NCBI RefSeq assembly: GCF_025354435.1
Contig: NZ_JANXMU010000019.1
Location: 62,001-126,000, forward strand
Origin: Rhodoferax sp.
Lineage (GTDB): Bacteria > Pseudomonadota > Gammaproteobacteria > Burkholderiales > Burkholderiaceae_C
DNA length: 64,000 nucleotides
Direction: 5' to 3'
Part shown: positions 57,575 through 64,000 of the stretch, in pieces
How the letters are laid out: the number at the start of each line of letters is the position of its first letter
Position numbering within the stretch: the stretch's first letter is position 1
The notes under the pieces: generated by a model
Database searches by the model: none
What the model was told of the DNA's origin: nothing
Seen by the model: only the letters and a program-made list of their open reading frames with translations
Program-made: the position numbers and the translations under genes

Positions 57575-57964
57575 TTAAAACTGGGTTTTCAGGGCGTAAA
57601 CCAGGCCCACAGCCAGCGCCACCAGGGCCGCACTCACCCAACGCAGCCGCACGCGGTTGGCCTCTGCCCGCTGCACCAGCTCGGTGTTTTGCGTGGCCAG
57701 CGCCTGAATCAGCTCGCTGGAGGCGCGCATCTGCGTGTGCAGCTCGGCGCTGGTGGCCTCCAGGGCGATGATGCGGGCCTGCAGCTGGGCGACGACCAGG
57801 TCGTTGGTCGGTAGCACCGGAGCCGGGGGCGGCGTGGGGGCGGGCGGCGCTTTTTTGGCCACGCTGTCCCAGAGCTTTTTAGCCCCTTGCGCCACCAGCG
57901 GTGCGGTCGAGATCACCTCGGTCCACGGAACGGTCTTGAGCAGAGAAAACAAGCCTAAACCCAT
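57575..57964 (-). CDS. Small hypothetical protein with coiled coil and C-terminal membrane anchor
   Basis: 129 residues that I do not recognise. Visible features: an N-terminal amphipathic stretch (MGLGLFSLLKTVPWTEVIS), a Pro/Ala-rich linker (about 42-55), a coiled-coil region (about 57-100, with QLQARIIALEATSAEL), and a single C-terminal helix (WVSAALVALAVGLVYAL). A tail-anchored inner-membrane protein is likely. It lies 10 bases upstream of the VOC gene and could be co-transcribed with it. Copy L of the dispersed repeat lies upstream. Confidence 0.65.
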   Translation of the reverse strand: MGLGLFSLLKTVPWTEVISTAPLVAQGAKKLWDSVAKKAPPAPTPPPAPVLPTNDLVVAQLQARIIALEATSAELHTQMRASSELIQALATQNTELVQRAEANRVRLRWVSAALVALAVGLVYALKTQF

Positions 57965-57997
57965 GGCGGGAGCCTTTCAAAATGGGGAGCACCTGTT

Positions 57998-58066
57998 TGC
58001 TATTATTTATATAGCCATAGGCGTATGTATCGTATGCGCTAGAGGCCTATTTATTTAAAAAATAGT
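57998..58066 (+). repeat. Dispersed palindromic repeat, copy L (in a divergent promoter region)
   Basis: GCTATTATTTATATAGCC, ATAGGCGTATGTATCGTATG and GCGCTAGAGGCCTATTTATT. It lies between the divergent hypothetical gene and the SDR, so it may contribute promoter or operator sequence. Confidence 0.8.
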
Positions 58067-58136
58067 GTCTTGCAGTGCAAGTAGCTTACATGGGCGCAGA
58101 CCGGGCAGATGCAAGTGCTAGCGTAGAGTGGCGCTT

Positions 58137-58928
58137 ATGCAAACACCCCACACCCTTCCCCCCGCGCTCGCGACTTTTGACCTGACCGGCCGCACCGCGC
58201 TGGTCACCGGCTCCAGCAGCGGTATTGGCTTTGCGCTGGCCTGCGGCCTGGCATCGGCCGGAGCCCATCTGTTGTTGAATGGCCGCGATGCCACCCGCCT
58301 GGCCGAGGCCGCGCATAAACTGCAGGCGCTGGGCTTCACCGCCACCAGTCTGCCGTTTGACGTGACCGACCCCGCCGCTGCCGTCCAGGCCGTCGATGGC
58401 TGGGAGCGCGACCACGGCCCCATCGACATCCTGGTCAACAACGCCGGCATACAGCGCCGCGCGCCGCTGGAGACCTTTCCCTTGGCGGACTGGGCCGAGC
58501 TGATGCGGACCAATGTGGACAGCGTGTTCTATGTCGCCCAGCCCGTCGCCCGCCACATGATTGCGCGCGGGCGCGGCAAGATCATCAACGTCTGCTCGGT
58601 GCAGAGCGAGCTGGGCCGCCCCAACATCGCCCCTTACACCGCCACCAAGGGTGCAGTGAAGATGCTCACCAAAGGCATGGCCATCGACTGGGGCCCGCAC
58701 GGCCTGCAGGTCAACGGCCTGGGCCCCGGCTACTTCAAAACCCCGCTGAACCAGGCCCTGGTAGACGACCCCGCCTTCAGCGCCTGGCTGCTGAACCGCA
58801 CGCCCTCGCGCCGCTGGGGCGACGTGGAAGACCTGGTGGGTGCGGCGATCTTCCTGGCCAGCGACGCGTCGCGGTTTGTGAACGGGCACATTTTGTATGT
58901 GGATGGCGGGGTAACGGCGGCGCTGTAA
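58137..58928 (+). CDS. SDR oxidoreductase, gluconate 5-dehydrogenase-like
   Basis: 263 residues from ATG 58137; an in-frame GTG at 58128 is less likely. TGSSSGIGFALA (about 27), NNAGIQRRAPLE (about 102), catalytic Ser in NVCSVQSELG and Y-x3-K in YTATKGAV (about 167), then GPGYFKTPLNQAL. The latter and the NAGIQRR loop are typical of gluconate 5-dehydrogenases (Ga5DH/IdnO), which interconvert 5-keto-gluconate and gluconate. It stands alone and ends at a strong hairpin shared with convergent gabD. Confidence 0.85.
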   Translation: MQTPHTLPPALATFDLTGRTALVTGSSSGIGFALACGLASAGAHLLLNGRDATRLAEAAHKLQALGFTATSLPFDVTDPAAAVQAVDGWERDHGPIDILVNNAGIQRRAPLETFPLADWAELMRTNVDSVFYVAQPVARHMIARGRGKIINVCSVQSELGRPNIAPYTATKGAVKMLTKGMAIDWGPHGLQVNGLGPGYFKTPLNQALVDDPAFSAWLLNRTPSRRWGDVEDLVGAAIFLASDASRFVNGHILYVDGGVTAAL

Positions 58929-58952
58929 GGTGGGCTGGTGTTTTCCGACTTT

Positions 58953-59030
58953 TCGGCCTATTTTCAAGTGCAAAAAAGAGCTGCTTGTGCTTACAGGATA
59001 AGCACGGGCAGCTCTTATTTTTTACTATTA
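58953..59030. terminator. Strong bidirectional terminator, repeat-like copy N
   Basis: AAGAGCTGCTTGTGCTTA (58976-58993) and TAAGCACGGGCAGCTCTT (58999-59016) pair at 16 of 18 positions around the loop CAGGA, with A-runs before and T-runs after. It lies between convergent SDR and gabD genes. The GGCCTATTTT and GAGCTGCT words resemble the dispersed repeat, so it is probably a derived copy working as a terminator. Confidence 0.85.
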
Positions 59031-59086
59031 AAAAAGAAGCGAATGGTTCCGCTTCTAGTACGCTACCGTCCCCGGCAGCCTAAACC

Positions 59087-60556
59087 TTAGCGGTCCAGAC
59101 CGCCCAGGCAGATGTACTTCATCTCCATGAACTCATCCAGCCCGTACTTCGAGCCCTCGCGGCCCAGGCCCGACTGCTTGACGCCGCCAAACGGCGCTTC
59201 GGCGGTGGAGATCAAACCGGTGTTCACCCCCACCATGCCCGACTCGATCTGCTCCGACACGCGCATCACGCGGCCGATGTCGCGGCTGTAGAAGTAGGCG
59301 GCCAGGCCGAACTCGGTGTTGTTGGCGCGTGCTATCACCTCGGCTTCGGTGTCGAACACGAAGATCGGGGCCAGCGGGCCGAAGGTTTCGTCCTGGGCAA
59401 ACAGCATGTCTTCCGTCGCGCCACCGATGACGGTGGGTTCAAAGAACAGGCCGCCCAGCGCATGCGGCTTGCCGCCGGCCAGCACCTTGCCGCCCTTGGC
59501 TATGGCGTCGGCGATGTGCTCTTTCACCTTGGCCACGGCCTTGGCGTCGATCAGCGGGCCTTGGGTGCTACCCGCGTCCACGCCGTTGCCCACCTTGAGC
59601 GCCTGCACCTTGGCCACCAGCTTGGTGGTGAAGGCTTCCAGCACGCTGCGCTGCACGTAGATGCGGTTGGCGCAGACGCAGGTCTGGCCGGTGTTGCGGT
59701 ATTTGGAAATCATTGCGCCATCCACGGCCGCGTCCAGATCGGCATCGTCGAACACGATGAACGGCGCGTTGCCGCCCAGTTCCAGCGACAGCTTTTTGAT
59801 GGTGTCGGCCGACTGGCGCATCAGCGTGCGGCCCACTTCGGTGGAGCCGGTGAAGGTGAGCTTGCGCACGATGGGGCTGCGCGTCATTTCGCCGCCGATC
59901 TGGCTGGCGGAGCCGGTCAGCACCGACAGCAGGCCTTTGGGCACACCGGCGCGGTCGGCCAGTTCGGCAAAGGCCAGGGCCGAGTAGGGCGTTTGCGTGG
60001 CGGGCTTGACCACCATGGAGCAGCCTGCAGCCAATGCCGGACCGGCCTTGCGGGTCAGCATGGCGGTGGGGAAGTTCCAGGGCGTGATGGCCGCCGTCAC
60101 GCCGATGGGCTGCTTGATGGCCAGCAGGCGGCGGTCGCCGGTGGGGGCGGGAATGGTGTCGCCGTAGATGCGGCGGGCCTCGTCGGCAAACCATTCGATG
60201 AACGATGCCGAGTAAACGATTTCGCCCTTGGCTTCGGCCAGCGGCTTGCCCTGCTCGGAGGTAAGGATGAGGGCCAGGTCGTCCTGGTGCTGCAGCATCA
60301 GGTCGTTGAGGCGGCGCAGGATGGCGGCGCGCTCTTTACCTGACACATTGCGCCAGGCGCGCTGGGCGACTTCGGCGGCGGCAATGGCGCGCACCGTTTC
60401 GGCCGTGCCGCACATGGGCACGGTGCCCAGCACCTCGCCGGTGGCGGGGTTGGTCACCGGCACGGTTTCACCGTTGTCGGCATCAACCCAGGCACCGGCG
60501 ATGAAGGCCTGCTGGCGCAGCAGGGTGGGGTCTTTGAGGTTCAGAGTGGTGGTCAT
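59087..60556 (-). CDS. gabD: Succinate-semialdehyde dehydrogenase
   Basis: 489 residues, an aldehyde dehydrogenase of the GabD type. NFPTAMLTRKAGPALAAGC (about 160), the glutamate in SLELGGNAPF (about 256) and the catalytic cysteine in NTGQTCVCANR (about 290) are intact. It oxidises succinate semialdehyde to succinate, the last step of GABA use, feeding the TCA cycle beside sucCD and acnA. It is 12 bases after gabT, in the same operon. Confidence 0.95.
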   Translation of the reverse strand: MTTTLNLKDPTLLRQQAFIAGAWVDADNGETVPVTNPATGEVLGTVPMCGTAETVRAIAAAEVAQRAWRNVSGKERAAILRRLNDLMLQHQDDLALILTSEQGKPLAEAKGEIVYSASFIEWFADEARRIYGDTIPAPTGDRRLLAIKQPIGVTAAITPWNFPTAMLTRKAGPALAAGCSMVVKPATQTPYSALAFAELADRAGVPKGLLSVLTGSASQIGGEMTRSPIVRKLTFTGSTEVGRTLMRQSADTIKKLSLELGGNAPFIVFDDADLDAAVDGAMISKYRNTGQTCVCANRIYVQRSVLEAFTTKLVAKVQALKVGNGVDAGSTQGPLIDAKAVAKVKEHIADAIAKGGKVLAGGKPHALGGLFFEPTVIGGATEDMLFAQDETFGPLAPIFVFDTEAEVIARANNTEFGLAAYFYSRDIGRVMRVSEQIESGMVGVNTGLISTAEAPFGGVKQSGLGREGSKYGLDEFMEMKYICLGGLDR

Positions 60557-60568
60557 CAGGTGATTTCT

Positions 60569-61876
60569 TTAGGCGGTCATGGCGGCTGCGAGAATGTCCA
60601 GGCCTTCCGCCAACACAGCATCTTCAATCGTCAGCGGGAACAGGAAGCGGATCACGTTGCCGTACACGCCGCAGGTCAGCAGCAGCAAACCGGCTTTCTG
60701 GGCGCGCTGGACGATCAGCTTGGTGAAGTCGGTGTCGGGCGTGCCGTCGGCCTTGGCAAATTCCACGGCGGCCATGCAGCCCAGGCCGCGCACGTCGCTG
60801 ATCTGCGGCACGGTGGCGCGCAGGCTGTTGAGGCGGTCGGTCAGCACCTTGCCCAGGCGTTCGGCACGGGCGCTGAGCTGCTCGTCAGCAATCACGTCCA
60901 GCACGGCGTGGGCCGAGGCGATGGCCAATGGGTTACCGGCGTAGGTGCCGCCCAGGCCGCCGGGCGCGGGTGCGTCCATGATTTCGGCGCGGCCACACAC
61001 GGCAGATAAAGGCATGCCACCGGCCAGGCTCTTGGCCATGGTCATCAGGTCGGGCACGACAGTGTGGTGGTCCATGGCAAACAGCTTGCCGGTGCGGGCA
61101 AAGCCGGTCTGGATCTCGTCTGCAATCATCACGATGCCGTGCTGGTCGCACAGGGCGCGTATGGCCACCATCAGCGCCGGGGGCATCACGTAGAAGCCGC
61201 CTTCGCCCTGGATGGGTTCAATGATGATGGCCGCTACTTGGTCGGGCGAAATATCGCACTTGAACAGGTTCTGGATGGCGTGCAGCGTGTCGTCCACCGT
61301 CACGCCGTGCACGTCCATCGGGGCAGGCACGTGGTAGATGCTGCCGGGGAAGGGGCCAAAGCCCACTTTGTACGGCACCACTTTGCCGGTCAGCGCCATG
61401 CCCATGAAGGTACGGCCATGGAACGCGCCGGTCAGCGCAATCACGCCGGGGCGGCGGGTGTGGGCGCGGGCGATCTTGATGGCGTTTTCTACCGCTTCCA
61501 CACCGGTGGTGAAGAAGGCGGTTTTCTTGGCGTGGCTGCCGGGGGTCAGGGCGTTCAGGCGCTCGGCCAGGTACACCGAGCTCTCGTAGGGGACGACCTG
61601 GTAGGCGGTGTGGGTGAAGTGGTCGAGCTGCTCGCGGATGGCGGCAACCAGGCGCGGGTGGCGGTGGCCGGTGTTGAGCACGGCGATACCTGCCGCAAAG
61701 TCGATGTAGCGGTTGCCTTCCACGTCCCAGATTTCCGAGTTCAGCGCGCGGTCGGCGTAGATGGGGAAACCAATGCCCACGCCACGCGGAGCGGCCGCAG
61801 CACGGCGCTGGTCGAGCTGGGCGTTGGTGGGGATGGCGGATTGGGTAACGGCAGAGGGGGCGACGGCGGTGTTCAT
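60569..61876 (-). CDS. gabT: 4-aminobutyrate aminotransferase
   Basis: 435 residues, class III PLP aminotransferase. GVEAVENAIKIARAHT (about 108), the PLP aspartate in IADEIQTGFARTG (about 243) and the Schiff-base lysine in TMAKSLAGGMPLSAV (about 270) are present. It converts GABA and 2-oxoglutarate to succinate semialdehyde and glutamate. It is divergent from the GabR-type regulator, whose binding sites lie in the 72-base gap. Confidence 0.95.
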   Translation of the reverse strand: MNTAVAPSAVTQSAIPTNAQLDQRRAAAAPRGVGIGFPIYADRALNSEIWDVEGNRYIDFAAGIAVLNTGHRHPRLVAAIREQLDHFTHTAYQVVPYESSVYLAERLNALTPGSHAKKTAFFTTGVEAVENAIKIARAHTRRPGVIALTGAFHGRTFMGMALTGKVVPYKVGFGPFPGSIYHVPAPMDVHGVTVDDTLHAIQNLFKCDISPDQVAAIIIEPIQGEGGFYVMPPALMVAIRALCDQHGIVMIADEIQTGFARTGKLFAMDHHTVVPDLMTMAKSLAGGMPLSAVCGRAEIMDAPAPGGLGGTYAGNPLAIASAHAVLDVIADEQLSARAERLGKVLTDRLNSLRATVPQISDVRGLGCMAAVEFAKADGTPDTDFTKLIVQRAQKAGLLLLTCGVYGNVIRFLFPLTIEDAVLAEGLDILAAAMTA

Positions 61877-61915
61877 GGGTGTCCTTAAGTGGAAGCCGCA
61901 GTTTAAAATTTATTT

Positions 61916-61959
61916 GGCTCTGCAAATAGAACCAATTACAGTTAGTTAATGGAACCAAT
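61916..61959. promoter_or_regulatory. Candidate GabR binding sites in the gabT-gabR gap
   Basis: GAACCAAT occurs twice as a direct repeat, at 61929-61936 and 61952-61959, 23 bases apart (about two helical turns); the second overlaps the gabR start. A related inverted word TTGGCTC lies at 61914-61920. GabR of Bacillus binds direct repeats, so the arrangement fits. Confidence 0.6.
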
Positions 61960-63436
61960 CCGCCAACTAGACCGTAAATTAGAAGCCCTGCCCGACTTCG
62001 TGCAGCGCCAGTTTGACGCTGCCAGCCCCCAGAACGACCACCGCCAGCTCTACGGCATTCTGCAGCGCGGTATCCGTACCGCCGTGCTGGCCGCAGGCAC
62101 CCAGTTGCCGCCCAGCCGCGTGCTGGCCCAGGCGCTGCAAATCGCCCGCAACACCGTGGTCCACGTGTACGAGCAACTGGCGCTGGAAGGCTACGTGCAG
62201 GCGGGTGTGGGCCGGGGCACCTTTGTGGCCGCCGTAGGCCCGCGCCTGGCCGACCGCAGCACAGCGCCACGCCAAGCCCGGCCAGAGCTGCTCTCTCGCC
62301 GTGGCAGCCAGTTGGTGCGCGAAGCCGGTGCGGCACCGCTGCAATGGGGCGCGTTCACCCCGGGCGTGCCCGAGGTGCGCATGTTCCCTACCGCCATCTG
62401 GAGCCGCCTGCAGGCCCGCGCCGCCCGCAGGCAAACCCCCGCGCAGCTCACCTACGCCACCGGCCCAGGCGACGCGGGGCTGCGCCAGGCCGTGTCGGAT
62501 TACCTGCAGGGCACGCGCGGCGTGGTGTGCAGTCCGGAGCAGGTGGTTATCACCAGCGGCACCCAGCAGTCGCTGCACCTGGTGGCCCAGTTGCTCACCG
62601 ACCCGGGTGACCGCGTGTGGCTGGAAGACCCCGGCTACTGGGGCGCACGCAGCGTGTTCCGCGCCCACGGGCTGGACCTGCAGCCGGTGGCGCTGGATGC
62701 CGAGGGCATGGCCCCCAGCCCGGCCCAGCTGCGCCAGCCGCCGCGGGTGATGTTCCTCTCGCCCTCGCACCAGTACCCGCTGGGCGCACTGATGGGCCAT
62801 GGCCGCCGCCAGCAGCTGCTGGACTACGCGGCGGTGCACGGTGTGTGGGTGGTGGAGGACGACTACGACAGCGAATTCCGCTACGGCACCCGCCCGCTGC
62901 CCGCGCTGCAGGGCCTGGACACGCAAGGCCGCGTGGTCTACCTGGGCACGTTTTCCAAAACCCTGTACCCCGCCCTGCGCATCGCCTACCTGGTGCTGCC
63001 GCCCGACCTGGTGGACGGCTTTGCCCAGGCGCTGAACGAGCTGTTCCGAGAGGGCCAGACCGTGCAGCAGGCGGTGCTGGCGCAGTTCCTCAGCGAGGGC
63101 CACTACGCCACCCACATCCGCCGCATGCGCGCCATCTACAGCGCCCGCCACGACGCGCTGATCCACGCCATCGGGCAAGAATTTGGCAGCCAGCTGCCCA
63201 TCCTGGGCGGCGATGCGGGCTTGCACCTGGTGCTGGGCCTGCCGCCGCACCTGGACGATGCCGCCGTGGCCCAGGCCGCCCTGCGCGCAGGCATCAGCAC
63301 CCGGCCGCTGTCGCTGTACCACCTGCGCCAACCGGCGGCGACCAAGGGGCTGCTGCTGGGCTATGGGGCGGTGCCGGAGGAGGAGATTGGTCCGAGCTTT
63401 GCGCGGCTGGCGCAGGTGGTGCGGGGGTTTTTGTAG
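61949..63436 (+). CDS. gabR: MocR/GabR-type regulator (GntR HTH fused to aminotransferase-like domain)
   Basis: 495 residues. The N-terminal winged helix (about 25-95) has QLPPSRVLAQALQIARNTVV. The C-terminal type I PLP domain (about 130-495) has TSGTQQSLHLVAQLL, EDDYDSEFRYG and the PLP lysine in GTFSKTLYPALRIAY (about 340). GabR proteins bind GABA and PLP to activate gabTD and repress themselves; the divergent gabTD supports this. The start ATG 61949 lies inside a putative binding site. Confidence 0.93.
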   Translation: MEPIRQLDRKLEALPDFVQRQFDAASPQNDHRQLYGILQRGIRTAVLAAGTQLPPSRVLAQALQIARNTVVHVYEQLALEGYVQAGVGRGTFVAAVGPRLADRSTAPRQARPELLSRRGSQLVREAGAAPLQWGAFTPGVPEVRMFPTAIWSRLQARAARRQTPAQLTYATGPGDAGLRQAVSDYLQGTRGVVCSPEQVVITSGTQQSLHLVAQLLTDPGDRVWLEDPGYWGARSVFRAHGLDLQPVALDAEGMAPSPAQLRQPPRVMFLSPSHQYPLGALMGHGRRQQLLDYAAVHGVWVVEDDYDSEFRYGTRPLPALQGLDTQGRVVYLGTFSKTLYPALRIAYLVLPPDLVDGFAQALNELFREGQTVQQAVLAQFLSEGHYATHIRRMRAIYSARHDALIHAIGQEFGSQLPILGGDAGLHLVLGLPPHLDDAAVAQAALRAGISTRPLSLYHLRQPAATKGLLLGYGAVPEEEIGPSFARLAQVVRGFL

Positions 63437-63449
63437 AGGGTAGCCCGGT

Positions 63450-63522
63450 GGGGTCGGATCACGATTGCGCGACACGGTTTGCAGAACCAGCGCGGTGCCA
63501 CCCGCATTCGTGCTCCGACCCC
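63450..63522. repeat. REP-like inverted repeat
   Basis: GGGGTCGGATCACGATTGCG (63450-63469) and the inverted CGCATTCGTGCTCCGACCCC (63503-63522) match at 18 of 20 positions with a 33-base spacer. Such GGGGTCGGAGCACGA ends are typical of short palindromic repeats mobilised by RAYT transposases in this bacterial group; no transposase is present. Confidence 0.6.
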
Positions 63523-63635
63523 TCTGGGCGGTTTGGCGGTAAGGGCGGTGTAGGGTTTCACCGCGGTCCCCGGCCAGCGGCGACTGTGGCATCCAGCGCT
63601 GCATACGCCACCATAAACTCTGATCAAAATATTTA

Positions 63636-63692
63636 AGAAAAAAGTGACTCTGGTGCATATGCCACTTGCGCAAGCAGCTACAGAAAATAGAG
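63636..63692 (+). repeat. Dispersed palindromic repeat, diverged copy M
   Basis: CTGGTGCATATGCCACTTGC, then GCAAGCAGCTACAGAAAATA. The CATATGCCACTTGCGC and GCAGCTAC words match the core of the other copies; one end is degraded. Confidence 0.5.
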
Positions 63693-63941
63693 CGTTTTAC
63701 GCCTGCGCCTTTTGAAGGAAAGATACCGGTGCGAGAGGAGTCACAAGGCTTCGCCGGGCTATAGTGGGCCATCGTTGAGCTGCGGGGTTTGGCGGAATTT
63801 TTAGACCCGTATACAACCCGGCTCACCCTACGAAAACCAGTCTGCAAGCCACTTCCGGGAGATTCCGATGGATGATTTAAACCTCGGTAGCCAATTTAAA
63901 CCGCAGGGTTTACGGTGTAAATCACATTAGCCGTTTCACAC

Positions 63942-64000
63942 ATGTACGACGCGAACCTCTTAGCGACTGTGGTCTTCGTGCTTTCACTGGCCGGAATCGC
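63942..64000 (+). CDS. Possible start of a membrane protein (runs off the right edge)
   Basis: ATG 63942 opens a frame to the edge encoding MYDANLLATVVFVLSLAGIA, a plausible membrane segment. There is no good ribosome-binding site and only 19 codons are available, so the call is tentative. Confidence 0.35.
   Translation, partial: MYDANLLATVVFVLSLAGI

Larger units (their letters stand above)
63437..63941. other. Non-coding region with two repeat elements
   Basis: 505 bases without a convincing gene. It holds an inverted repeat at 63450-63522, a diverged copy M of the dispersed repeat at 63636-63692 and, further right, a possible tiny frame at 63868 (20 codons, GGGAGA upstream) that I do not call. 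The DNA is less GC-rich towards the right. Confidence 0.5.

Noticed and set aside
63868-63930. Twenty-codon leader-like frame with GGGAGA upstream
   Set aside because: Too short, no recognisable attenuator or regulated gene directly after it.

Overview
The window looks like a chromosomal segment of a Comamonadaceae-type betaproteobacterium (Rhodoferax, Polaromonas or Acidovorax relatives). This is inferred from the gene set (MarR/HPP/ClC, FadN-type beta-oxidation operon, pilin with PglL-like enzymes, GabR-GabTD, sucCD next to terC) and the GC-rich codon use; no rRNA or tRNA marker is present. Nothing indicates a plasmid, prophage or CRISPR array.

Layout. 1-5.2 kb: a visibly AT-richer surface-polysaccharide (capsule) export operon on the minus strand (KpsE, KpsM, KpsT, a GT4 glycosyltransferase, a frameshifted gene and the start of a DUF4214 protein). 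5.6-9.3 kb: holin-like membrane protein, M48 protease, moaC and a nucleotide cyclase-PilZ fusion. 9.3-13.3 kb: type IV pilin with a sigma-54-like promoter, followed by two PglL/Wzy-like polytopic proteins. 13.3-17.9 kb: a minus-strand signalling operon (PP2C phosphatase, tandem FHA protein, CHASE2 nucleotide cyclase, metallo-beta-lactamase-fold phosphodiesterase-like protein). 18-22 kb: TerC protein, sucCD, argC. 22-26.4 kb: sugar-acid catabolism (UxaA-type dehydratase, GntR regulator, SDR, FAH hydrolase). 26.6-34 kb: TetR-controlled fatty-acid beta-oxidation. 34-40 kb: GntR regulator and a Liv-type ABC importer in which LivM and LivG are fused. 40-43 kb: DMT transporter, HAD phosphatase, dienelactone hydrolase, an Lrp relic, sodC. 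43-46.6 kb: an anion-transport operon (ClC-CBS and HPP-CBS) divergent from a MarR gene across a perfect palindrome. 46.6-57.1 kb: acnA, dsbD, DUF167, LysE exporter, CBS protein, a giant TolA/TonB-like protein, argG. 57-63.4 kb: small proteins, an SDR, and gabTD with its MocR/GabR regulator. The right end is mostly non-coding with repeats and a possible gene start.

The most striking feature is not a gene cluster but a dispersed, imperfectly palindromic repeat of about 50-70 bp, rich in TAGCTA and GCGCTAG words, present at about 14 places. About half the copies lie inside coding sequences and are translated. In one orientation, copies in three genes use the same frame and encode an ALAxI-type hydrophobic peptide. 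In the other orientation, copies in three more places use one shared frame and encode signal-peptide or membrane segments. The repeat therefore appears to have supplied signal peptides, a membrane helix and linkers to unrelated proteins, while intergenic copies sit at gene ends where at least one forms a strong terminator hairpin.

A second theme is cyclic-nucleotide signalling around type IV pili: two class III cyclases with different partner domains and a cyclic-nucleotide phosphodiesterase-like protein bracket the pilin and its putative glycosylation genes.
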